In this document: in pieces, positions 23,762-31,121 of the stretch | Layout of the letters: the number at the start of each line of letters is the position of its first letter | Position numbering within the stretch: the first letter of the stretch is position 1 | Source of the DNA: a virus | IMG/VR virus record: IMGVR_UViG_3300045933_000156 | Span: 1-35,924 of that record | DNA length: 35,924 nt | Direction: 5' to 3' (one strand) | Translations under genes and position numbers: made by a program | Notes under the pieces: model-generated | Seen by the model: the letters and a program-made list of their open reading frames with translations, nothing else | Databases searched by the model: none | What the model was told of the DNA's origin: nothing

Positions 23762-24064
23762 ATGGACAACAATGAGCCGCGTTTGCTGACACGCAAGGAG
23801 GTCGCCGAGCTGCTGCGAAAATCCGTCCGATGGCTCTATTACAACTACGGAAACCTCGTAAAGAAACGCGCATTCCCGCGGCCCCGGCTCGGCGTGCGGC
23901 ATGGGGCGCGATGGGCCCGCGCCGATCTGCTCAAATGGATTGACGGTGAGTTCGAGCACCGGGCCGGATCGCGCGATACCAAACCGGCCGGGCCCGCGCG
24001 GTCGGGCCTCGAGCGCCAGCGCCAGGCGCGGCAGGAGAAACGCGGCAAACCCGCCCGGCCTTGA
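23762..24064 (+). CDS. Excisionase-like HTH protein (AlpA/MerR type)
   Basis: A 100-residue protein with an N-terminal winged-helix type HTH: LLTRKEVAELLRKSVRWLYY, a wing-like RPRLGVRHGARWARADLLKW, and a basic tail (RQRQARQEKRGKP). This is the pattern of AlpA-like and phage excisionase proteins. It lies directly before the integrase on the same strand, as expected for a directionality factor. GGGAAGG lies about nine bases before the ATG. It could instead be a transcriptional regulator. Its TGA overlaps the -35 box of the integrase promoter. Confidence 0.78.
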   Translation: MDNNEPRLLTRKEVAELLRKSVRWLYYNYGNLVKKRAFPRPRLGVRHGARWARADLLKWIDGEFEHRAGSRDTKPAGPARSGLERQRQARQEKRGKPARP

Positions 24065-24089
24065 CCGGCTTGCCCGCCGGACATTATGC
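24061..24089 (+). promoter_or_regulatory. Probable integrase promoter
   Basis: TTGACC at 24061-24066, 17-bp spacer, TTATGC at 24084-24089. The -10 box is inside operator O2. A 7-bp inverted repeat, TGCTGTT / AACAGCA at 24095-24101 / 24109-24115, lies at the start of the transcript. Confidence 0.5.
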
Positions 24090-24094
24090 CCGTA
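24079..24094. promoter_or_regulatory. Operator O2, near copy of O1
   Basis: GGACATTATGCCCGTA matches 14 of 16 positions of 23663-23678. Both sites overlap the -10 box of a promoter, so one regulator could switch off both the Cro-like gene and the integrase. Confidence 0.6.
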
Positions 24095-24136
24095 TGCTGT
24101 TGTTTCTTAACAGCAAGCAACGGGAGTTCCTACGCT

Positions 24137-25366
24137 ATGGCCAAGATCGACGCGCCGCGATTCTTCGTAACCCTGAAAAACACCGACGGGTCGCACCGCT
24201 TCATGTGGCGGGCGCCCGCCTATCTGCGCCCGCTCGGCTTCACCGACGTTCGCCTCGACGATGACTTCGCCGCGGCCTGCCGCCGGGCGGCCGAGCTCAA
24301 CGTCGAGGTTGACAATGCCCGGGCCGGCAGCCCGCGCGCCATGCTCGCCGCCCAGGCGCTCGACCGGCGGGTGCAGTTCGGCACCGTCGAGCACCTCTGC
24401 CAGCTCTACAAGCAATCGCCGAAATACGCGTCGCTCTCCAAGGGCAGCCGCGGCAAATACAATTGCGCCATGGGCAAGCTGGTCGCCTGGGCGGGTGAGC
24501 ACCGGATCGACGATATCGACGAAGATGATTGCATCGAGTGGTATGAGCAAACCCTCGACTTGGCCGCGCGTGAAATGGCGCGGGCGACGATCATCTTCGC
24601 CGGCATGCTGTGGCGCTTCGGGCGCAAGTGCAAGGACCTGCGCGACATGGTGCGCGTCAATCCGTGGGAAGCGGTCGAGCTGAAGCGGGTCAAGCGGCAG
24701 AAGGACCCGCTGCTCTGGTCGCGGGCGATGATCGACGCCTTCGTGCTCATGGCGGACGCGCTCGGCCTGCACGGCGTCGGCACCGCCGTGCTGCTCAATG
24801 CCTGGCTCGGCCAGCGCCAGGGCGACGTGCTGCGGCTGCGCTGGTCGCAGTATCGCGACAACAGGTTCCGCTTCGTGCAGCGCAAGACCGATCAGCCCAT
24901 GACGCTATGGGATTGCCCCGATATCGAGGCGCGCCTGGAATGGGAACAGAACCGCCGGCCGGCGCTTTGGAGCGCCATGAGCGACCGCATCATCGTCAAC
25001 GATCGCAAGGCCGGCGCGGCGTTCGGCGAGCGCGGTTTCAACGGGCAGTTCAACTACGTGCGCGCCTGGGCGGTCAAGGGCAGTGAGCAGCTCGGGCTCG
25101 AGCCGTGCCCGGCGCTGGCCCGCGCCGAATTCCGCTGGCTGCGTCATACCATGGTCACGGACGCCGCCATGGCGCGCATGCCGACGGTGCTGATCGCCTC
25201 GATTTCCGGCCATACCGAACAGAACGTCGAGCATATCATCGCGCGCTATCGGATCCGCACCGAACGCATGGCCCAGCTCGCGGCGGAAATGCGGCTGGAA
25301 AGCGGCGGGTTGTTCGGCAAGGCGACCGTTGAAGCGGCGCCTCTGCTGCCTGCCAAGGCGGCTTGA
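24137..25366 (+). CDS. int: Tyrosine site-specific integrase
   Basis: A 409-residue tyrosine recombinase. It has an N-terminal arm-binding-like part, a core-binding domain (about residues 75-170) and a catalytic domain. Visible active-site elements are R227 (WLGQRQGDVLRL), RWLRHT with R336 and H337, H359 in SISGHTEQN, and the nucleophile Y371 in IIARYRI. The usual His two residues before the LRH box is replaced by Arg. It should integrate the phage by attP x attB recombination. I place the start at ATG 24137, with GGGAG ten bases upstream; a longer frame to 24086 encodes an implausible Cys-rich leader. Confidence 0.92.
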   Translation: MAKIDAPRFFVTLKNTDGSHRFMWRAPAYLRPLGFTDVRLDDDFAAACRRAAELNVEVDNARAGSPRAMLAAQALDRRVQFGTVEHLCQLYKQSPKYASLSKGSRGKYNCAMGKLVAWAGEHRIDDIDEDDCIEWYEQTLDLAAREMARATIIFAGMLWRFGRKCKDLRDMVRVNPWEAVELKRVKRQKDPLLWSRAMIDAFVLMADALGLHGVGTAVLLNAWLGQRQGDVLRLRWSQYRDNRFRFVQRKTDQPMTLWDCPDIEARLEWEQNRRPALWSAMSDRIIVNDRKAGAAFGERGFNGQFNYVRAWAVKGSEQLGLEPCPALARAEFRWLRHTMVTDAAMARMPTVLIASISGHTEQNVEHIIARYRIRTERMAQLAAEMRLESGGLFGKATVEAAPLLPAKAA

Positions 25367-25392
25367 ACCAAAAGCGAAAAGGATCAAAATGC

Positions 25393-25695
25393 ATGCGCCT
25401 CAACACACTGATTCTCGCCGCTCTACTGGCGGCGATTCCGTTCACGAGTCATGCCCAATGGTTCGAGCAATCCATGCGTCATAACTGGCTCGTGGAAGAT
25501 CTGCGCAAGGATATGCTTCACGACTTGGAACGCCGCCGCCTTTCAGAACAATCTGTCGCCCCGGCCTGGCCTTCGGCCGATGAAAGCGCCGAACGCATGC
25601 AGCGCTATCGGCAAGCCGAGCAAGATCTCAATTCCCGGCTCGATCAATACCGGATGGATTTGTTCATCCGTTCCCTGCAGGGCTCGCGTTTCTAA
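25393..25695 (+). CDS. Small exported protein downstream of integrase
   Basis: A 100-residue protein with a clear Sec signal peptide: MRLNTLILAALLAAIPFTSH, cleavage likely after A21 (SHA-Q). The mature 79 residues are highly charged and helical (LVEDLRKDMLHDLERRRLSE, AERMQRYRQAEQDLNSRLDQ), so it is probably a periplasmic coiled coil. AAGGA lies nine bases before the ATG. It follows the integrase by 26 bp and precedes the terminator, so it is likely expressed with integrase or from the prophage. It may be a lysogenic conversion or superinfection-exclusion gene; there is no homology I recognise. Confidence 0.8.
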   Translation: MRLNTLILAALLAAIPFTSHAQWFEQSMRHNWLVEDLRKDMLHDLERRRLSEQSVAPAWPSADESAERMQRYRQAEQDLNSRLDQYRMDLFIRSLQGSRF

Positions 25696-25750
25696 AGGGC
25701 TCGACTCGGGAACCTGCCCGGGCGTATCCTGTTCGTTGTAGGAACTCCCA

Positions 25751-25790
25751 AGCCGGCGCGCGACCTCTCGGGTGCTCGCCGGTTTTTTTT
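25751..25790 (+). terminator. Intrinsic terminator of the integrase block
   Basis: Stem CCGGCG (25753-25758) pairs with CGCCGG (25777-25782). An inner GC-ACC / GGT-GC stem extends it and eight T residues follow (25783-25790). It closes the plus-strand block. Confidence 0.85.
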
Positions 25791-26252
25791 CACATGAAAC
25801 AAATCTTGGAATGGTTCCAGACTTGCCGCCAAGCAAAAACTTGCACTGTGTCTTGCATGGCTTTACATTAACCTTTATTAACAACCATTGCATCTTATTG
25901 ATATCATTACCACGTCATTTCCCGTTCGAAGACATCCTGCTGCAATGAAATCAAAGGGATGCAACATGGATTTTCCGCCGGCATGCCGGATAAAGCGCGA
26001 ACACTTGCACGCCATTTACCGCTGATTCGCGGGGCCGGTTTTCACCGGCGCGACCCGGTGCGCGGCGCCCAGGCGCGGCCACAATCGGAACGTGCAGCGG
26101 CTGTCTTGGACGCGCTGCGTGCATGTCGCGGCGGGCAGCGCCGCAGGGCTTGAACGTCGACCGGCGCGCGGCGTGTGAAATTCGTCACCGGGTGCGCGTT
26201 GCGCCGGCCGGCAGCAGGTCGGCCCGTCCCGGGGCGGACCGCGCATGCGGCG
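25791..26252. other. Gene-free region; candidate attP and end of the late transcript
   Basis: No convincing gene here. The left part (25791-25960) is strikingly AT-rich for this genome. It holds ACTTGC at 25821 and 25839, TCTTGC at 25851, and a TGGAA-TGG-TTCCA dyad near 25808. Arm-type and core-type integrase sites would look like this, so attP is plausible. The right part is GC-rich, with a perfect CCGGCATGCCGG palindrome at 25978-25989 and a 6-bp hairpin with a GAAA tetraloop on the minus strand at 26034-26049. No T run follows, so the late terminator is not clear. A 19-codon frame at 25965 (MDFPPACRIKREHLHAIYR) is too short to call. Confidence 0.35.
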
Positions 26253-26498
26253 TCAATCGGCGGGGATTGCGGACCGCTCGGGCGGCGGCAGACGCCCATG
26301 CAAGCGGGCGCCGATGCAATCGGCGAACAGGCCCATGACCTGCATGCGCTCGAGGTGGCGGTACTGTTCCTGCCTGGCCAGGAAATAGGCGGCGCCGGAA
26401 ATCATCAGCACATTGAGCAGGACGACCACCAACAACACCGGGCTGCCGCCAAGCGAGCTAGCGACCGATTTCGCGGCCTCGCCGATGCCGTTCAACAT
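26253..26498 (-). CDS. One-helix membrane protein after the tail fibre (holin candidate)
   Basis: An 81-residue protein with one strong transmembrane helix at about residues 19-41 (SPVLLVVVLLNVLMISGAAY), an amphipathic start and a charged C-terminal tail (RQEQYRHLERMQVMGLFADC). In T7 the holin gene 17.5 lies directly after the tail fibre; this gene is in that place and similar in size. The single helix would fit a class III holin. It could also be a membrane protein with another role. It starts 9 bp after the fibre stop and is the last gene of the leftward series. Confidence 0.75.
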   Translation of the reverse strand: MLNGIGEAAKSVASSLGGSPVLLVVVLLNVLMISGAAYFLARQEQYRHLERMQVMGLFADCIGARLHGRLPPPERSAIPAD

Positions 26499-26507
26499 GG
26501 TCGGCCC

Positions 26508-28502
26508 TCATGCCAGGACGCTGCCGAACACCGCGCCCTCGCCGACGCTCGAGGCGTCGCTCTTGGCGTACAGATAGAAATTGATGGTGCCGCTGCTCGA
26601 GCGCTCGAGCGGGTAGAAGTGATGCCAGCCGATGCCGGGATAGCCGGCATAGTGCGCCGGCCCGAACGCGTAGCCGCCGACGGTCTGCACGCCGACGATG
26701 TTCGCCGCGGCGGCCGGCGCCAGCGCGCCGTCGAGGTCGATTGAAAACTGGCAGCTCTCGCCCGAGTCGACGAAACACAGATGGGTCACGTTGAGATTGA
26801 CCGGATCGACGTCGAGCCCGCGCACGAGCTGCAGGCCCATCTCGCCATTAAGCCCGTTGCCGTTGGGCCGGCGCCAGACACTGCTGCCGTAGGTGTAGGA
26901 GCTCGCCCCGCTATGCGTGCTCCGCACGCTGCGCGGCACCCGGTTATAGCGGTTCCACAGGAAGCGCCGGGCCGGGCGCTGGTCGACCTCGCCCGAGTCC
27001 TCGGTCTGCCCGATCACGCCCGTGGTGCGGAACGTGCCGAGATAGAGCCGGGTCGGGTCGCCGGCCTTGACTTCGATGCCGTCCTGCAAGGCGAGCGGCG
27101 TCGCCCGCACCGTGTCGGCGGACCATTGCACGATCTCGAGCCACGGCGCGCCGTTGGCGTCCTTGTAGGCGAACACGTCGCCGTTCTTGTCGGCCGGCAC
27201 CGCCGCCAGGTTGACCGCCGTGTCGGACTGAATCGCCAGGGTTTCCCAGGTGGCGCCGGTCCATAGCGTGATCTGCTTGCCGGCAAAGCGCTCGAGCAGG
27301 ATTTCGCCCGGCCCGATGCTGGCCGATATCGCGGCCGTCAGGTCGATCTTGTTCAGGTTGCCGTCGGCGTCGGCCCGGCTCGGGTGGAATTGGATCTGCG
27401 TCGGGCTGTTCACCCGGGCGAACACCCGGTTGCCGGCGAGCAGCCCGCCGCCATTGGCGCTCGCGACCAGGCCCATGCCGGTCACGAAATTATGCGCCGT
27501 GCCAAAGGTCACGGTGTCGGCGGCGGTGTCGGTCGCGCTCGGCGTCAGCGCGCGGACCGTGCCAATGGGAACCGGAACGCCGCGCACCAGCGTGAGCCGC
27601 CCGCCCTGCGCGTCGGGGATGGCGGCCGGCGGCAGTTGCGTGCGCGAGCCATACCAGACACCGGACGCGGCGGCGCCGCCGCCATTGTTGAAGGCGCCGC
27701 GCGCACCCTGCGGCGCCGCCAGGCTGGCGAGCCCGGGGTAAACCGTGTTCAGGCCGGCGGGCGTGAACGTGACCAGCCCGCCCAGGTTGAAGAAATCGAA
27801 ACCGAATCCGGCGGGCGCGACGTCGGTTGCCGGCAGACTCACCGCCACGCCGCCCGGGCGGTTGAACACCAGCAGGCGCTTGTCGTCGTCGGGCGCCACG
27901 GCGTAGGGCGTCGCGGTAATGACGCGCACCTGATAGCCGCTGGCGCTGCCCGTGCCGCCCTGGTCGCGCGGTATCGGAATGGTGAGCGAGCCGCCGCCGC
28001 CGCCGCCGGCCGGCAGGTCGACGAATTCGATCTGCCCGTCGGCCGACCAGCGCCAGTATTTGAGCGGCGCCGGCGGCGGGATCTCGATCACGGTTCCCGG
28101 CGGCGTGGTCGGCGGCAACTGGATGCTGTTGTCGAGCTGCGAGCGCAGCTCCTGAATCATGATGACCAGCCGGTCGAAGTCCGCATTGAGCACGGCGCTG
28201 CGCAGGTCGCCCGATTCCTGATAGTCCGATGTGCGCTCGACCGCCATGCTGCCGATCACGGTGATCACGTCGCCGGTCACGGCGCCGGTGTTGAGCACCA
28301 CATTGCCGCCATTGGCGGCACCGACGCCGCTCAACGTGTAGTCGGCGCCGTAGGTCAGCAGCGTCGTGACTGCGCCGCGCGTGCGGTACACGTCGAGGTC
28401 GGCATTGCCGAACACCGGAAAGTCGAACGGGAATTGCGTCTGGTTGAGCGTCGCCGTGTATTGCTGGCGGCGGTCGTTTTCCAGAATGGGAATGTCGGGC
28501 AT
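26508..28502 (-). CDS. Tail fibre/spike protein
   Basis: A 664-residue protein with the N-terminal virion-attachment pattern of T7-like fibres: QQYTATLNQTQFPFDFPVFG, DLDVYRTRG..LLTYGADYTLSGVG, and VIGSMAVERTSDYQESGDLR. Then come ADFDRLVIMIQELRSQLDNS, a Pro-rich hinge with PPTTPPGTVIEIPPPAP, and long beta-rich repeats with Gly/Asn. The C-terminal part, with DPVNLNVTHLCFVDSGESCQ and SSSGTINFYLYAKSDASSVG, is probably the receptor-binding domain. No depolymerase motif is evident to me. The gene follows the large virion genes after 3 bp. Confidence 0.87.
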   Translation of the reverse strand: MPDIPILENDRRQQYTATLNQTQFPFDFPVFGNADLDVYRTRGAVTTLLTYGADYTLSGVGAANGGNVVLNTGAVTGDVITVIGSMAVERTSDYQESGDLRSAVLNADFDRLVIMIQELRSQLDNSIQLPPTTPPGTVIEIPPPAPLKYWRWSADGQIEFVDLPAGGGGGGSLTIPIPRDQGGTGSASGYQVRVITATPYAVAPDDDKRLLVFNRPGGVAVSLPATDVAPAGFGFDFFNLGGLVTFTPAGLNTVYPGLASLAAPQGARGAFNNGGGAAASGVWYGSRTQLPPAAIPDAQGGRLTLVRGVPVPIGTVRALTPSATDTAADTVTFGTAHNFVTGMGLVASANGGGLLAGNRVFARVNSPTQIQFHPSRADADGNLNKIDLTAAISASIGPGEILLERFAGKQITLWTGATWETLAIQSDTAVNLAAVPADKNGDVFAYKDANGAPWLEIVQWSADTVRATPLALQDGIEVKAGDPTRLYLGTFRTTGVIGQTEDSGEVDQRPARRFLWNRYNRVPRSVRSTHSGASSYTYGSSVWRRPNGNGLNGEMGLQLVRGLDVDPVNLNVTHLCFVDSGESCQFSIDLDGALAPAAAANIVGVQTVGGYAFGPAHYAGYPGIGWHHFYPLERSSSGTINFYLYAKSDASSVGEGAVFGSVLA

Positions 28503-28505
28503 GGC

Positions 28506-31118
28506 TCACCTCATGCCGAGCAGGGTCGAGGCTTCGCTCGGTTTCAGCCAGAAGGTCTGGTTGTTTTCCTTTTCGACGCGCCGCTCGTAGCGCCGCAGGA
28601 AGCCGGGATTGAGTGCTTCCTGAAACTGATAGAGCAGCAGATAGTCGAGCACCGGCCGCACCCAGAACAGGTTGATGAACGGCGCGTTGTTGATGCCGAA
28701 ACGGACCGCGTTCGCCGAAACGTCGTCGCCGTCGGTGGCGCGTCCATACAGTCTGAGCACGTCGCCGATGAACGATATCGACGGCCCGCCCAAGGTCTCG
28801 AGCCCGCCGCCGTAGCGGTTGTATTCGCCGAACAGGAAGTCGGCATAGATCCCGAGCCCGCCGCCCTGGGTCATTGCCGCGGTCCAGGTCTTGATGCTGG
28901 TCGGGTCGCGCGGATTGCGGCCCTTCAGCAGGTCCTTCATGGTCATGGCCAGATAGCCGAACGCGGTGGTGGCCACGATCATGTGCAGGACGCCGGCCGC
29001 GGCATGGGCGCGCGAGTCGTAGCCATAGAGCTCGCGGCCGAGCAGCTTGGTCACGACCGCCACGGGGAAGGATTTGAACTGCATGAACAGGCGGGTGGCC
29101 TCGCCGAGTATGGTGCCCGGCTGGCTGCCCTGCTGCACCTTGGCGAATTCCTTGGCGTCCGCCGCCAGGATCCCGTAGCGCGAGCGGTCGGTGTAGAAGC
29201 TCTGCAGCGCAAGCGACAGGTCCTCGCGGAAGCGCTGCGCCGCGGCCTCGCGCTGCTCGGCGGTCGCTGCCTGGCGGGCCCGCTCGGTGACGCCGCGCAG
29301 CCGCTCGGGCACCAGCCCGGCCGCGTCGATCGCGCGCAGATGGGCGATGATATCCTCGCTGCGGATCGCGAACGCCCGGTCGGGCGTGACGTGCCGCCTG
29401 CCGTTCGCCTGGGTCATGACCACGCTGCCGAGCAATTGCCACTCGCCGGCGCCGATGCCGTAGCTTTCCAGCAGGGGCCCGAGCCGGGCCGGCAGCTGCT
29501 CGAACGGCGTGTCGAGCTGGCGCGCCAGGTGGCGCGACGCCATGAGCGACATGCCGAGCCGCTGCGCGTCGGTCCAGTAATTGATGCCGCTCATCTTGAA
29601 AAACAGATTCTGCGCCTTGGACAGCAGGCCGGGCGTGGTGTCCTGCCCGTCGAAGCGGGCGGCAATGTCGCCGAGCCAGCCCTCGAATCCGACATTCAGC
29701 AGGTCGGCGACGTCGCGCGTTTCGCCGCTGCCGCGCCCGCGGAACAGCGAGGCGATGCCGTCGCCGTATCCCTCGAGCAGGTTGACGCCCTGAAAGCGCA
29801 GCTCAAGCGCCTTGTTGGGCACGTCGGTGACGGCACTGACCACGACGCCGCCCAGCTTGCCCATGGTAATCAACGCCCGGGCGCCGCTGGCAATGGCGGC
29901 GCCCTGGCGGTTGACCGGCATGCGCGCCGTGCCGTCGAGCTGCATGAACTGATGGCGGGCGCGCTGCTCGATGCTCGACAGGCCGCGGCCCATGCGGTTC
30001 ATCACTTTCTCGTCGTTGCGATAGCGCTGCGTGATCCAGCGCAGATCGGCCTCGAATTCGTATTTCGGGTTGGTGCCGAATTCGCGCATGAGCGCCGCGT
30101 TCTCGGCGCTGAGCCGCAGGCCGTTGATGACCGATTCAATCAGGCTGCCCTGGCCGAACGTCGCGTGATAGTCCGACCATGCATCGGCGTCGACGAAATG
30201 CAGCTTGCGGCTTTGCGACACCTTGCGCGCCAGGTTGCCGGGCCCGACGAAAGCCGGATCCTTGAAGCCCTCGAGCCCTTCCTGGGTCAGGTGGATGCCC
30301 GACGTCAGCGCGTTGTAGGCGTCGCGCAGAAAGTCCTCGCGGTTGTCCACGCCGTCGAACGTGCGCTCGTGCAGCCGCGGCCGGCCGGTGTCGGTGCCGA
30401 GCATGAAATCGCGCCAGGCCTCGAAGCCGGCGTCGCGCATGCGGTCGGGATCATGCGAGGTGCGGGTGATGAAGCCCTGGTAGTTGCCGACCCAGGCGCC
30501 CTGGCGGTTGAGCTCGAGCCGGGCCTGCTGCTGGTAGCCGAACACGATCCTGGCAATGGTGAGCGCCGCCTGGTTGCCGGTCACGCCCGGCCGGCCGGCG
30601 TCGCCCGAGTTGAGCTCGAACAGCTCGCGCGCCCAGACACGATCGAGCGCGCCGTCGCGCACGGTGCGGAACACGCCCTGCCGCTCGAAGTCCGATATCA
30701 TGCCCTCGAGCCAGCGCGCTTTCAGCGCGTTGCCGGCGCCCTGCACCGATTTGCGCGAGTTGGGAAACAGCCGGCTCACGCCGGTGAGTTTCGCCTCGAG
30801 CCCGACCAGCACGCCCGGCGTCACGTAGCGCGTGAGCGGCGTCACCATGTCGAGCGCGCCCAGATAGAAATTGCGGCGGTTCACCCGCTTCTGCAGGTTC
30901 AGCACGCGATTGCGTTTCTCGATCTGCGCCGCCAGCGCCGTCAGGTCGGTGAGCTCGCGCCTGGCATGCTCGAAGGCCTGCTGCGGGTTGATGTTCAATT
31001 CGCGCTGCAGGCGCTTGGCGCGCGTCGTCATGTCGGTGAACAGGTCGTTGAGCTGGTCCTCGCTCAAGCGCGAGCCGGTGACGCGACGGAACTCCCGGAT
31101 GCAATCCTCATAGGCCAT
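28506..31118 (-). CDS. Large virion protein with LPD38-like C terminus (core/ejection protein)
   Basis: An 870-residue, helix-rich protein. The N-terminal 100 residues look like a coiled coil (LNDLFTDMTTRAKRLQRELN). The middle has TRYVTPGVLVGLEAKLTGVS and other hydrophobic stretches (LHMIVATTAFGYLAMTMKDL). The C terminus has NLFWVRPVLDYLLLYQFQEA, LNPGFLRRYERRVEKENNQT and a final FWLKPSEAS, the pattern of the LPD38 domain of polyvalent proteins. In gene order it takes the T7 gp16 place, so I infer an internal protein ejected with the DNA. It starts 3 bp after the polyvalent protein gene. Confidence 0.8.
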   Translation of the reverse strand: MAYEDCIREFRRVTGSRLSEDQLNDLFTDMTTRAKRLQRELNINPQQAFEHARRELTDLTALAAQIEKRNRVLNLQKRVNRRNFYLGALDMVTPLTRYVTPGVLVGLEAKLTGVSRLFPNSRKSVQGAGNALKARWLEGMISDFERQGVFRTVRDGALDRVWARELFELNSGDAGRPGVTGNQAALTIARIVFGYQQQARLELNRQGAWVGNYQGFITRTSHDPDRMRDAGFEAWRDFMLGTDTGRPRLHERTFDGVDNREDFLRDAYNALTSGIHLTQEGLEGFKDPAFVGPGNLARKVSQSRKLHFVDADAWSDYHATFGQGSLIESVINGLRLSAENAALMREFGTNPKYEFEADLRWITQRYRNDEKVMNRMGRGLSSIEQRARHQFMQLDGTARMPVNRQGAAIASGARALITMGKLGGVVVSAVTDVPNKALELRFQGVNLLEGYGDGIASLFRGRGSGETRDVADLLNVGFEGWLGDIAARFDGQDTTPGLLSKAQNLFFKMSGINYWTDAQRLGMSLMASRHLARQLDTPFEQLPARLGPLLESYGIGAGEWQLLGSVVMTQANGRRHVTPDRAFAIRSEDIIAHLRAIDAAGLVPERLRGVTERARQAATAEQREAAAQRFREDLSLALQSFYTDRSRYGILAADAKEFAKVQQGSQPGTILGEATRLFMQFKSFPVAVVTKLLGRELYGYDSRAHAAAGVLHMIVATTAFGYLAMTMKDLLKGRNPRDPTSIKTWTAAMTQGGGLGIYADFLFGEYNRYGGGLETLGGPSISFIGDVLRLYGRATDGDDVSANAVRFGINNAPFINLFWVRPVLDYLLLYQFQEALNPGFLRRYERRVEKENNQTFWLKPSEASTLLGMR

Positions 31119-31121
31119 GCG

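Noticed and set aside
26016-26246. Possible 76-aa minus-strand gene after the last membrane protein
   Set aside because: Arg/Pro/Ala-rich translation without motif or ribosome binding site; treated as non-coding.
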